Source: Balneolaceae bacterium (GTDB taxonomy: Bacteria; Bacteroidota; Rhodothermia; Balneolales; Balneolaceae). From it: 52,519 bases of DNA. Every line of letters starts with the position of its first letter. Position 1 is the stretch's first letter. A program made the position numbers and the translations under genes. Below are positions 25,697 through 34,082 of the stretch, in pieces. The DNA lies in NCBI GenBank assembly GCA_007123715.1, contig SKKO01000056.1, positions 1 to 52,519 of the forward strand. Reading direction: 5' to 3'. The notes beneath the pieces are model-generated. The model searched no databases, had not been told where the DNA came from, and saw only the letters and a list, made by a program, of their open reading frames with translations.

Positions 25697-26956
25697 ATGG
25701 AAACAGTACAAACAAAATCAGGAAAAGAGATAGAACAGGATAAAGCGATTCCTTTCGCTGCTCATCATAAATTTTTAATCGTGGGCGGAGGAACTGGCGG
25801 GATTACGGTTGCAGCTCAAATCATGAAGAAATTAAAAAATACGGATGTAGCTATCATTGAGCCTTCGGAGGTTCATTATTACCAGCCAATGTGGACATTT
25901 AACGCGGCCGGAATTCTCAAGAAGGAGCGTTCTAAAAGATTAATGAACGATGTAATACCCAAAGATGTGGTATGGATTCGGGATCGTGTAACGACCTTTC
26001 ATCCGGAAAAAAACCTGGTGAAAACCGCAGGCGATGATTTTTATTCCTATGAATACCTTATTGTTGCCCCCGGAATCCAGGTGGATTGGGATGCCATACC
26101 GGGGCTTGCCGGGAATTTAGGCAAACATGGCATTTGCAGTATATACTGCTACAGGCATATAGACTATGTAGAGGAATGCATCAAAAATACAAAAAATGGA
26201 AATGCTCTTTTTACCCAGCCAAATACAAAGTTCAAATGCGGGGGTGCCCCTCAGAAAATTATGTATCTAGCTTCCGATATCTGGAAAAGAAATGGGATTC
26301 TTGATCAGATTAATGTACAATTCACGACTGCCGGTTCAGTGATTTTTGGCGTGAAGGAAGTAGCCGAAGCATTGAAACCGGTAATAGCAAGGTATAGCAT
26401 TGAGCCAAAATTACTTCACAACCTGAAGGCAATAAAAGCGGAAGAGAAAATTGCCGTGTATGATATATTTAAAGATGGCAAACCTGTTGACGAAGTGGAA
26501 ATTCCATATGAGATGTTACATGTAACTCCGCCGCAAAGTTCGCCGGATTTTATCAAAAGAAGCCCGATTTCAGATGCAGAGGGCTGGGTGGATGTAAACA
26601 TGCATACGATGCAGCACAATCAGTACCCAAATATTTTTTCCCTGGGAGATGCCGGCAGTACTCCAAATGCAAAAACAGGAGCAGCCATAAGAAAACAGTC
26701 GAGAGTGGTGACCGGGAATTTATTCTCACTTGAAAAGAATGGCCACATTGATGAAAATCTAATCTATGATGGTTATGGATCCTGCCCATTGATTACCGGC
26801 ATCGGAAAATTAATTCTTGCGGAATTCGGATACGAAAATAAGATGTCTCCATCATTTCCATTTAACCAGATGAAAGAAAGATGGACCATGTATCACATGA
26901 AGAAGGATCTGCTCCCAATTATGTATTGGCATGGCATGTTGAAAGGCAGGGCTTAA
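25697..26956 (+). CDS. sqr: Sulfide:quinone oxidoreductase, type II (SQOR-like)
   Basis: 419 residues. FAD-binding GGGTGG at residues 30-35; the paired redox cysteines of the type II branch are C181 (NTKFKCGGAPQKIMYLASD) and C363 (YGSCPLITG), with the NIFSLGDAGSTPNAKTGAAI flavin motif between them. FIFNTTGFGVKEV-like and YEMLHVTPPQSSPDF stretches follow human SQOR closely. The enzyme oxidises H2S to sulfane sulfur (passed to a thiol or sulfite) and puts electrons into the quinone pool at the inner membrane. It has a slightly longer hydrophilic N-terminus than needed. Divergent from gntR, with a candidate operator in between; first gene of the sulfide island. Confidence 0.92.
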   Translation: METVQTKSGKEIEQDKAIPFAAHHKFLIVGGGTGGITVAAQIMKKLKNTDVAIIEPSEVHYYQPMWTFNAAGILKKERSKRLMNDVIPKDVVWIRDRVTTFHPEKNLVKTAGDDFYSYEYLIVAPGIQVDWDAIPGLAGNLGKHGICSIYCYRHIDYVEECIKNTKNGNALFTQPNTKFKCGGAPQKIMYLASDIWKRNGILDQINVQFTTAGSVIFGVKEVAEALKPVIARYSIEPKLLHNLKAIKAEEKIAVYDIFKDGKPVDEVEIPYEMLHVTPPQSSPDFIKRSPISDAEGWVDVNMHTMQHNQYPNIFSLGDAGSTPNAKTGAAIRKQSRVVTGNLFSLEKNGHIDENLIYDGYGSCPLITGIGKLILAEFGYENKMSPSFPFNQMKERWTMYHMKKDLLPIMYWHGMLKGRA

Positions 26957-26978
26957 TTAGTAAAAATATAATTTCATG

Positions 26979-27001
26979 TAATTACTTGAGTTACGTAATT
27001 A
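26979..27001. promoter_or_regulatory. Dyad element after sqr
   Basis: TAATTAC (26979-26985) and GTAATTA (26995-27001) form a perfect 7-bp inverted repeat with a 9-base centre. It lies 23 bases after the sqr stop and 8 bases before the GntR-type site. With no T run it is a weak terminator; it may be a second protein-binding site. Confidence 0.3.
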
Positions 27002-27008
27002 TTTTACA

Positions 27009-27044
27009 ACTTGTATTGACAAGTAGTTACATTTGTTTTATATT
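27009..27044 (+). promoter_or_regulatory. Promoter with overlapping GntR-type operator before yeeE
   Basis: TTGACA at 27016-27021 and TATATT at 27039-27044 are separated by exactly 17 bases, a near-consensus sigma-70-type promoter 36 bases ahead of the yeeE start. A perfect dyad ACTTGT-ATTG-ACAAGT covers 27009-27024, directly across the -35 box, and matches the 16-bp site in the gntR-sqr region. Binding there would block RNA polymerase, as expected of a repressor. Confidence 0.65.
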
Positions 27045-27079
27045 TCTATCAGAAACAATTAATCAAAGCATTAAAAACA

Positions 27080-27643
27080 ATGTTAGACTTTTTATATCAA
27101 CCATGGCCCTGGTATGTGGCCGGCCCGATTATAGGGTTAACCGTTCCCGTTTTGCTGCTGGTTGGCGGCAAAATGTTTGGAGTATCTGCCAATCTGCGCC
27201 ACGCGTGTGCAGCCTGTAATTTTGGCAACGTAGAATTTTTTAATTACGACTGGAAAACAGCCGGAAAATGGAACTTCACTTTTTTAGCAGGGTCAGTTTT
27301 TGGCGGGTTTTTAGGGGGGTATGTTTTTGCAAACCCGGAACCAATCGCACTTGCTCAATCTACCATTGCCGATTTGCAAGCCTTGGGAATTCAGGATTTT
27401 ACAGGTTTAGTTCCCGATGACCTGTTTACGTGGAGTTCACTGGGAACCGTACCCGGCCTCATCGTTCTAATTCTTGGAGGCTTTCTCGTCGGTTTTGGAG
27501 CACGATACGCAGGCGGCTGCACTTCCGGCCATGCTATTTCGGGCTTGTCTGACCTCCAGCTTGCATCTCTTATTGCAGTGATTGGCTTTTTTATCGGAGG
27601 CCTCCTGATGACATGGTTCATCTATCCAATTATACTATCCTAA
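27080..27643 (+). CDS. YeeE/YedE-family sulfur transporter, first half
   Basis: 187 residues with five or so hydrophobic helices. The signature GGCTSGHAISG near residue 150 and NLRHACAACNF with three nearby Cys are those of the YeeE/YedE (TsuA-like) family, which brings thiosulfate or related sulfur species across the inner membrane through a row of cysteines. Long family members hold both halves in one chain; here the second half is the next gene (12-base gap). A strong promoter with a candidate GntR operator lies upstream. Confidence 0.86.
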   Translation: MLDFLYQPWPWYVAGPIIGLTVPVLLLVGGKMFGVSANLRHACAACNFGNVEFFNYDWKTAGKWNFTFLAGSVFGGFLGGYVFANPEPIALAQSTIADLQALGIQDFTGLVPDDLFTWSSLGTVPGLIVLILGGFLVGFGARYAGGCTSGHAISGLSDLQLASLIAVIGFFIGGLLMTWFIYPIILS

Positions 27644-27655
27644 TAGAGGTTTAAA

Positions 27656-28081
27656 ATGAAATTTACAGAATATTTAAAGTATTTACTGATCGGTACAGCT
27701 TTTGGATTTGTACTGATAAAATCAGAAGTGGTATCCTGGTTCAGAATCCAGGAAATGTTTCGCTTTGATGCATTCCATATGTATGGAATTATCGGTGTTG
27801 CGGTTATCGTGGGCATCATATCTGTTCAGATAATCAAACGAAATAATATGAAAGATGCCAGTGGGAATCCCATCACCATACCTCCCAAAGATGCATCGCA
27901 GGTTAAGAGATACCTGATAGGCGGTTCAATGTTTGGCCTTGGGTGGGCACTTTTGGGTGCATGCCCCGGCCCAATGTTTGCACTGCTGGGTAGCGGACTC
28001 ACCATTATGGTAATCCCGATACTGGCAGCACTTGCAGGTACTTACACGTACGGCATTTTAATAGAAAAATTACCTCATTAA
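27656..28081 (+). CDS. YeeE/YedE-family sulfur transporter, second half (DUF6691-like)
   Basis: 141 residues with four helices. The key stretch FGLGWALLGACPGPMFALLG contains the conserved G-x-CPGP Cys of the YeeE second half. It presumably forms one transporter with the preceding gene, from which it is 12 bases away; a good AGAGG precedes its ATG at 27648-27652. Paired half-size YeeE genes next to persulfide dioxygenase and rhodanese genes are a recurrent arrangement, supporting import or export of sulfane or thiosulfate sulfur. Confidence 0.85.
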   Translation: MKFTEYLKYLLIGTAFGFVLIKSEVVSWFRIQEMFRFDAFHMYGIIGVAVIVGIISVQIIKRNNMKDASGNPITIPPKDASQVKRYLIGGSMFGLGWALLGACPGPMFALLGSGLTIMVIPILAALAGTYTYGILIEKLPH

Positions 28082-28138
28082 GAAAGTTTTATTTAAAAAG
28101 ATTATCAATAAACAAAAAACAAAACATAAATAATCATC

Positions 28139-29545
28139 ATGTACTTCAAACAATTCTTTGACGAAAAATTAGCACAATATGCATACCTGATCGGTTGTCA
28201 GGCAAACGGAACCGCAGTAGTGATCGACCCAATGAGGGACATTGATCAATACATCGACGCAGCAGCAAAAGAGAATCTTACTATTGTTGCGGCTACAGAT
28301 ACTCACATTCACGCTGATTACATATCAGGTCTGCGTGAATTTGCAGAACGCGGTGTGAAAGTCTATGCTTCTGATGAAGGTGACAAAGACTGGAAATATG
28401 AATGGCTTATCGACAGTGATTACAACTATGAGCTGATGAAAGACGGGGATGAAATTAAAATCGGTAACATCACCATTAAAGCATGGCATACACCCGGGCA
28501 TACACCGGAGCACCTCACATTTCTAATAACCGATGGTGCTGCCGCAAATGAGCCCATGGGTATGGCTACCGGCGACTTTGTATTTGTAGGCGATCTTGGA
28601 CGCCCCGATTTGCTGGAATCAGCCGCAGGCATGGCCAATGTAATGGAACCTTCAGCAAGAACGTTATACAAAACGGTAGAAGAGTTCAAAAAAATGCCGG
28701 AATATATGCAGATTTGGCCCGGCCATGGTGCAGGAAGCGCATGTGGAAAAGCATTAGGCGCTATACCCGAAACAACAGTTGGATACGAGCTGAGATATAA
28801 TAATTCGTTAAAGTCCGCAACATCAGAAGATAGCTTTGTGAAGTTTATCCTTGAAGGACAGCCCGAGCCGCCTCTCTATTTTGCAAGAATGAAACGGGAT
28901 AATAAAATTGGTCCCGCAATCATAGGCGGACTTCCAAAGGTTAAAAGGCTTACAATAAAAGAGCTTGGTATCGCAGCCGTTAAAGAAGGAGCCGTAATTT
29001 TGGATACCCGCGAGAGAAATGAATATGCGGCAGGCCACATACCGGGCTCATTGCTTTCACCATTAAACAGGCAATTCAACACGGTTGCAGGCTCCTATAT
29101 AACTGAAGACGAGAAGATTTACCTTATTGTTGAAGAACACCGCGTAGAGGAAGCCATTCGCGACCTTTACAGAATCGGCCTGGATAATGTTGTAGGGTAT
29201 GTTAATGCAAGAGATCTCCAGATTTACAAGACCCAGGGAGGAAAAATGGAAACTCTGGAAGTAACCGATTTTGATGTTATTGGAAAACTTACGGAAAACG
29301 ATGTGATCCTTGACGTCAGAAAGGCATCAGAGTTTGAGGAATTCCATCTGACAGGAGCCTTGAATTTTGCTCACGCCAGGCTTCTTCCCAAAATGAAAGA
29401 ACTTCCTGAAGGGAAGAAATTTTATGTTCACTGCCAGTCAGGTGGAAGATCAGCAGTTGCTGCTGCTCTTTTAAAGCGCAGCGGCTTAGACGTGGCACTG
29501 ATTGATGATGAAGTAGAGAAAGTAAAATCAGCAGTTACGGCTTAA
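28139..29545 (+). CDS. CstB/ETHE1-like persulfide dioxygenase fused to two rhodanese domains
   Basis: 468 residues. Residues 1-255 are a metallo-beta-lactamase fold with the persulfide-dioxygenase iron site: THIHADYISG (H56), HTPGHTPEH (H121) and VGDLG (D152). The usual sixth motif residue (HADH) is Tyr61. Residues about 265-355 are a rhodanese homology domain whose loop has no catalytic Cys (LIVEEHRVEEA). Residues about 365-468 are an active-looking rhodanese with HCQSGGRS (C432). The same three-part design is known in S. aureus CstB, which oxidises thiol persulfide to sulfite and transfers sulfur to form thiosulfate. Downstream of sqr and yeeE, it would clear persulfide made by SQR. A hairpin follows the gene. 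Confidence 0.9.
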   Translation: MYFKQFFDEKLAQYAYLIGCQANGTAVVIDPMRDIDQYIDAAAKENLTIVAATDTHIHADYISGLREFAERGVKVYASDEGDKDWKYEWLIDSDYNYELMKDGDEIKIGNITIKAWHTPGHTPEHLTFLITDGAAANEPMGMATGDFVFVGDLGRPDLLESAAGMANVMEPSARTLYKTVEEFKKMPEYMQIWPGHGAGSACGKALGAIPETTVGYELRYNNSLKSATSEDSFVKFILEGQPEPPLYFARMKRDNKIGPAIIGGLPKVKRLTIKELGIAAVKEGAVILDTRERNEYAAGHIPGSLLSPLNRQFNTVAGSYITEDEKIYLIVEEHRVEEAIRDLYRIGLDNVVGYVNARDLQIYKTQGGKMETLEVTDFDVIGKLTENDVILDVRKASEFEEFHLTGALNFAHARLLPKMKELPEGKKFYVHCQSGGRSAVAAALLKRSGLDVALIDDEVEKVKSAVTA

Positions 29546-29570
29546 TAAGTCTGCTGATAAATGAGAGAAT

Positions 29571-29604
29571 CACACAATCCCTCCCACATGGGAGGGATTG
29601 CGTG
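29571..29604 (+). terminator. Strong hairpin after the persulfide dioxygenase gene
   Basis: A perfect 11-bp stem (29575-29585 with 29590-29600) around the 4-base loop ACAT, extended by three more pairs after one mismatch. It begins 26 bases after the stop codon. There is no T run, so it may act as an mRNA 3' stabiliser or a Rho-assisted terminator, separating the dioxygenase from the permease genes. Confidence 0.55.
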
Positions 29605-29706
29605 CTCAAATATTAATATATAGTGAAGAGACAATAAAAAGGAATGGACAGGCCACTTCCAGTCATAAGTTGTCTGCCAGCTCATCCAGGTACTTGATAG
29701 GAACCT

Positions 29707-31428
29707 TTGAATAAAACAACATTTCATATTACATCCATTTTCCCGATTCTGAACTCCCTGAAATCGTATAGTAAATTGGATTTTAAGGGTGATCTGAATG
29801 CAGGGATTACAGTGGGTATCATGCTTATCCCGCAAGGAATGGCATACGCTTTAATTGCCGGGTTGCCTCCGCAGTACGGCCTGTATGCCGCATTGGTTCC
29901 CCTGTTGATTTATGCATTCATGGGTACATCCCGTCATCTTGGAGTTGGGCCGGTAGCCCTAATTGCATTACTGATTGCTTCTGCAGTAGCACCCATAGCA
30001 GAAACACCCGAAGAGTATATTACTTTGAGTATTCTGCTAACACTTATGACAGGCGGTTTGCAGTTTTTATTCGGATTAATGCGGATGGGATTTTTGGTGA
30101 ATTTACTATCCCATCCGGTTTTGTCAGGCTTTGTATCGGCCGCCGCAATTATCATTGGTTTCAGCCAATTACATCACTTGCTCGGGATTCAATCGGTTAC
30201 AGGTGGTTTGCATGAAATTGTGCAGGGAATTGTATTACAATTTGCAGAAATAAAGCCTTTGACATTTGCAATAGGTGGAGGAGCAATTGCAATTATTCTA
30301 CTTGCAAAAAAGAAATTGAAGGCAGTTCCGGGCCCGGTATTGGCAGTTATATCTGGTATTTTACTTATTTATTTCACAAGCATGCAGGAAAAAGGTATTG
30401 CCATAGTGGGTGAAATTTCAAGCGGACTTCCCGCATTCATTATTCCCGCAGTTGAATGGCAAACCCTATTGAACCTTATGCCAATGGCAGCAGCCATAGC
30501 ATTGGTAGCATTTATGGAAGCTATTGCAGTTGCCAAGGCTGTACAACAAAAATCAAAAGAATATAAAATTGACCCAAACCAGGAACTGGTGGCCCTGGGA
30601 GCAGCCAATATTGGGGGTGCTTTTTTCCAGTCTTTTCCTGTAACGGGCAGTTTTTCCCGTACAGCTATCAATTATGAGACTGGTGCAAAGACAGGAATAG
30701 CCGGATTATTCAGTGCCGGTATCGTTGCTTTATCGCTTATATTTCTCACACCAATCTTTTATTATCTTCCAAACGCTGTTCTTGGTGCAATTATCATTGT
30801 AGCAGTTTTAGGACTCATAGATTACGGGGAGATAAAAAGACTTTGGGAGCTTGGCCATTACGACCGTTACATGATGATTGCCACATTTGCGGGTACATTA
30901 TTCATTGGTATCAAGGAAGGAATTTTACTCGGGGTTACCCTTTCCGTGATTATGCTTCTGTATCGATCCGCCCGGCCGAACTATGCAGTAATTGGCCGGA
31001 TTCCCGGAACAACTGTTTATCGGAACATTGAACGTTATGAAACCGAGAAACATCCCGATACATTGATTTTCCGTTTTGACGCACCCTTACATTTTGCAAA
31101 TGCCGAGTATTTCAGGAAAAAAGTAAATGAGCTAATCAGCAATAATCCCGACACAACCTGTCTTATTCTCGACCTGAACGGGATTAACGAAATGGATTCA
31201 ACCGGTCTTGATGAATTTCTTGAAACAATAAAGGACATGGTTGAGAAAAAAATATCGGTAAAACTGACAGAGGTGAAAGCAACGGTTCGTGATATGATAA
31301 AACGCGGAACAGACGGCAGTGAGAAATGGGAGTTTTATATGAGAATAGAGGATGCTGTGCGGTCACTAGACGGAGAACATACATCAGATGAAAATGAACG
31401 TGATACCATTCACCTTGATACGAAATAA
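29707..31428 (+). CDS. SulP-family anion permease with STAS domain
   Basis: 573 residues: 10-14 hydrophobic helices with the SulP signature region GITVGIMLIPQGMAYALIAGLPPQYGLYA, then LGVGPVALIALLIA, and a cytosolic STAS domain from about residue 445 (LILDLNGINEMDSTGLDEFLETI). SulP proteins move sulfate, bicarbonate or other anions. The start is TTG at 29707 with AGGA 4 bases upstream; there is no in-frame ATG for a further 37 codons, well into the first helix. Downstream of the persulfide dioxygenase it is well placed to move sulfite, sulfate or bicarbonate (inference). Confidence 0.85.
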   Translation: MNKTTFHITSIFPILNSLKSYSKLDFKGDLNAGITVGIMLIPQGMAYALIAGLPPQYGLYAALVPLLIYAFMGTSRHLGVGPVALIALLIASAVAPIAETPEEYITLSILLTLMTGGLQFLFGLMRMGFLVNLLSHPVLSGFVSAAAIIIGFSQLHHLLGIQSVTGGLHEIVQGIVLQFAEIKPLTFAIGGGAIAIILLAKKKLKAVPGPVLAVISGILLIYFTSMQEKGIAIVGEISSGLPAFIIPAVEWQTLLNLMPMAAAIALVAFMEAIAVAKAVQQKSKEYKIDPNQELVALGAANIGGAFFQSFPVTGSFSRTAINYETGAKTGIAGLFSAGIVALSLIFLTPIFYYLPNAVLGAIIIVAVLGLIDYGEIKRLWELGHYDRYMMIATFAGTLFIGIKEGILLGVTLSVIMLLYRSARPNYAVIGRIPGTTVYRNIERYETEKHPDTLIFRFDAPLHFANAEYFRKKVNELISNNPDTTCLILDLNGINEMDSTGLDEFLETIKDMVEKKISVKLTEVKATVRDMIKRGTDGSEKWEFYMRIEDAVRSLDGEHTSDENERDTIHLDTK

Positions 31429-31442
31429 TTAAATAAGCAGTA

Positions 31443-33236
31443 ATGGAAACAGAAATTATCATTGTTCTTATTATTATGGCATTTACCATCTTTTTGCTGG
31501 TAACGGAATTGGTGCGTATAGACGTGACTGCTATCCTCACCATGCTGGCATTAAGCTGGAGCGGAATTTTAACAAGCAGTGAAGCTCTCTCAGGATTTTC
31601 GAGTAATGCCGTGGTTGCGATGATTGCAGTGATGATATTAGGTGAAGGAGTGGCAAAAACAGGGATGATGTCACGTTTTTCTAAATGGCTGCTGAAGCGG
31701 GTAGGTACAAAAAAAACATCTGTACTTGGATCGCTTTCCCTTTCGGTGGGAACCCTTTCCGGCGTGATCCAGAACATTGGTGCGGCAGCACTCTTTCTGC
31801 CAAGTATTATTGACATTGCACGGCGTATCCGGGTTTCTGCATCTGAATTGATTATGCCGATTGGTTTTATGGCCATAATTGGTGGTACGCTTACCATGGT
31901 TGGATCAGGCCATCTAATTTTGACCAATGATTTACTTGAAAGTGCAAATCTTGAGCCGTACGGACTTTTTGCCGTAACCCCGGTAGGTGTTGCACTTTTG
32001 ATATCTGCAATTCTGTTTTTTCTTTTTTTCGGTAAAATATTCTTACCCCAGGGGTCTGCAGACGGCAAGCTTGAACCCACTGAACAGGAAAAAGTGATAG
32101 AGGCATTTAATCTCAAAAAGGATATCAGGTATTTCAGGTTAGGCAAGAATAGCGGTGTAGAGGGAAAAACGGTTGAAGAATCCGGAATATGGAGCGTATA
32201 CGATATCAATATACTTGCGCTGTCACATAATAATCATGCCGATTATGCTCCGTGGCGAGAAACGATTTTTAAAGAAGGCCAGATTATGGCCCTTTACGGT
32301 GATACAGACAAAGTGGATAAATTTGCAGAGAATTATGATCTTGAACCGGTAATAAATCACCCTATGTTTGAAGGGCTCGATGATCCCGAAGAGTCTGGTT
32401 TTGTAGAGGTTATTGTACCGCCGCGTTCGGAATTGGTAGGCCAAAGCATCCGGCAGTATTCCATGAGAAAAAGATATGCGGTTGAACCTGTTATGCTGTT
32501 CAGTGAAGGAAAACGAAAAGAAGGTGATTTTTCGGACCATAAAATTAAAGCAGGGGATATTTTTATTATTTACGGTCCCTGGAATCATATTAAAATGCTT
32601 CAGAGTACCGACCCGTTTGTGGTAGCCACCCCATTTTCTGTGGATAGGAAATATCCATCAAAAACATGGCAGGCAGCAGGCAGCTTCCTGCTGGCTATTT
32701 TGCTTGCAATGACCGGTTTTTCCATTTCCATCTCCTTTTTAACCGGCGCTATGGTGATGATACTCAGCAGGGTAATGACTATTCAGGAGGCCTATAAAGC
32801 TATAGAATGGAAAGTGGTATTTTTACTGGTAGGCCTGATTCCGCTGGGTATCGCCATGCAAAATAGTGGAACAGCAGAATTTATGGCAGAAGGGGTAATG
32901 AATGTAGTAGAAGGGAACCATTTGATAGTTCTTCTGTTCACCGTAGCAATACTTGCTACAGGTTTTTCTTTGGTGATGTCGAATGTTGGGGCTGTAGTTG
33001 TGTTGGCGCCTCTCGTAGTAAGTATAGGGTTGCTTGCAGGTGTAGACCCTAGGCCACTTGTATTGTTGGCAGCAGTAAACGCCGGAAATTCATTTATTCT
33101 GCCCACACACCAGGTGAACGCACTGATGATGACAGCAGGCGGCTATAAAACACGAGATTATTTTAAAGCCGGAGGAGGCATGACGATCGTTTTTCTCGTA
33201 GTTTCCGTTCTGTTTTTTTACTACACATTCTTTTAA
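31443..33236 (+). CDS. SLC13/DASS-type permease with two TrkA-C (RCK_C) domains
   Basis: 597 residues in the order helices 1-6, two RCK_C domains (about residues 210-390; for example FRLGKNSGVEGKTVEESG and VIVPPRSELVGQSIRQY), then further helices. The QNIGAAALFLPSIIDIARR and VMSNVGAVVVLAPLV segments are the paired intramembrane loops of the divalent anion:Na+ symporter/ion-transporter superfamily. Members with internal TrkA-C domains are linked to sulfate or organic-anion transport. It starts 14 bases after the SulP gene, so both form one unit. Substrate probably an oxidised sulfur anion in this context (inference). Confidence 0.83.
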   Translation: METEIIIVLIIMAFTIFLLVTELVRIDVTAILTMLALSWSGILTSSEALSGFSSNAVVAMIAVMILGEGVAKTGMMSRFSKWLLKRVGTKKTSVLGSLSLSVGTLSGVIQNIGAAALFLPSIIDIARRIRVSASELIMPIGFMAIIGGTLTMVGSGHLILTNDLLESANLEPYGLFAVTPVGVALLISAILFFLFFGKIFLPQGSADGKLEPTEQEKVIEAFNLKKDIRYFRLGKNSGVEGKTVEESGIWSVYDINILALSHNNHADYAPWRETIFKEGQIMALYGDTDKVDKFAENYDLEPVINHPMFEGLDDPEESGFVEVIVPPRSELVGQSIRQYSMRKRYAVEPVMLFSEGKRKEGDFSDHKIKAGDIFIIYGPWNHIKMLQSTDPFVVATPFSVDRKYPSKTWQAAGSFLLAILLAMTGFSISISFLTGAMVMILSRVMTIQEAYKAIEWKVVFLLVGLIPLGIAMQNSGTAEFMAEGVMNVVEGNHLIVLLFTVAILATGFSLVMSNVGAVVVLAPLVVSIGLLAGVDPRPLVLLAAVNAGNSFILPTHQVNALMMTAGGYKTRDYFKAGGGMTIVFLVVSVLFFYYTFF

Positions 33237-33284
33237 TGCAATCGTAAATTAAGAACGGAATTAATAAAACGGTTTCATCAAAAT

Positions 33285-33680
33285 ATGAAAAGACTAAGTT
33301 TAATCATTTTAATAGGAATAACAGGAGTCATTATGTTTAATTTGTTTTCAAAATCAACCGCAGTTGATGTCAGTATTGATCAGTTTAAAGAAATGCTCGA
33401 CAAAGATCGCGGCATTGTTGTAGATGTTAGAACCAAACAGGAGTACAATGCAGGCCACTTAAAAATTACCGATGCGCAATATGACTTCCTGAACGGAGAA
33501 TTCCAGGATCAGATCGAAAGCTTTGATAAAAATAAAACCTATTATCTGTACTGCCGTTCAGGCAACAGGAGCGGACAGGCAGCCCGAATTATGCAAAAAG
33601 AGGGGTTTAAGAACGTATTCAACGTAGGTGGTTTTGAGGAACTTGCCGAAGCCGGTTTTGATTCAAACAAGGGTGAATAA
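33285..33680 (+). CDS. Exported single-domain rhodanese
   Basis: 131 residues. An N-terminal hydrophobic segment (LIILIGITGVIMFNLF) acts as signal or anchor; residues 30-130 are a rhodanese fold with IVVDVRTKQEYNAGHL and active-site loop CRSGNRSG, followed by NVFNVGGFEEL. It transfers sulfane sulfur, for example between persulfide and cyanide, thiol or sulfite acceptors, in the periplasm. Last gene of the sulfide island, 48 bases after the permease. Confidence 0.88.
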   Translation: MKRLSLIILIGITGVIMFNLFSKSTAVDVSIDQFKEMLDKDRGIVVDVRTKQEYNAGHLKITDAQYDFLNGEFQDQIESFDKNKTYYLYCRSGNRSGQAARIMQKEGFKNVFNVGGFEELAEAGFDSNKGE

Positions 33681-33688
33681 CTGATCCG

Positions 33689-33801
33689 GAAATGGATAAT
33701 TAGAGATGTATGCCCGAATGATGACCCGGTTGGGGGGCTGTAAATATGCAAAGCTACGTGCAGATTACGCTGCAACCATTACACAAACAATTATCCATTT
33801 C
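33689..33801. repeat. 113-base intergenic element bounded by a perfect 13-bp inverted repeat
   Basis: GAAATGGATAATT (33689-33701) and AATTATCCATTTC (33789-33801) are exact complements. The 87 bases between them include a smaller perfect hairpin TGCAG-ATTACG-CTGCA (33759-33774) and a GC-rich centre (CCCGGTTGGGGGG). The whole could fold as a closed multi-branch RNA or be a small terminal-inverted-repeat element. It lies just after the rhodanese gene and before the 76-codon gene. Confidence 0.45.
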
Positions 33802-33851
33802 ACTCAATACTCAGGTATATAACCGGAGTATATGGATCAAATGCCTTTAAG

Positions 33852-34082
33852 GTGATTCAGATTCATAATTTAATTGACATTCAAAAATTAAAAAGGATGA
33901 AAGAAATTTCTGATACGGCTTATAAAGAGATAGAAGAGGCTATTGGCAGTGAACAAAGTGTTGTGGGTATTGATGCGAAAAAAACACATATCATCATCAT
34001 CCATATGCTGCAGCAAATTCAACGAAAGATAGATTCACTCGAACAACGAATGGAACAACTTGAAAACCGGTTCAGCGGGTAG
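33852..34082 (+). CDS. Hypothetical coiled-coil protein
   Basis: 76 residues, with GTG start at 33852; an ATG at 33897 (MKEISDTAYKEIEE) is an alternative 61-residue start and may be the real one, with AAAAAGG directly before it. The sequence is charged and helical, with a middle VVGIDAKKTHIIIIHMLQQIQ strand/helix and a C-terminal heptad pattern (IDSLEQRMEQLENRF) that predicts a short coiled coil. I do not recognise the family. Its 3' end overlaps the convergent methyltransferase gene by 11 bases. Confidence 0.5.
   Translation: MIQIHNLIDIQKLKRMKEISDTAYKEIEEAIGSEQSVVGIDAKKTHIIIIHMLQQIQRKIDSLEQRMEQLENRFSG

Noticed and set aside
31184-32209. 341-codon open frame antisense to the SulP and SLC13-type permeases
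   Set aside because: The sense strand has two clear, conserved transporter genes across the same bases; the antisense reading has a low-complexity Ile/Ser/Thr-rich composition typical of the reverse of membrane-protein genes.
33748-33757. GCAAAGCTAC inside the 113-base element resembles part of the c-di-GMP-I riboswitch core
   Set aside because: The other conserved parts (the paired left-hand GCAAACC segment, the GAAA tetraloop and the downstream receptor) are not found, and the gene after it is an unrelated hypothetical, so it is not called a riboswitch.
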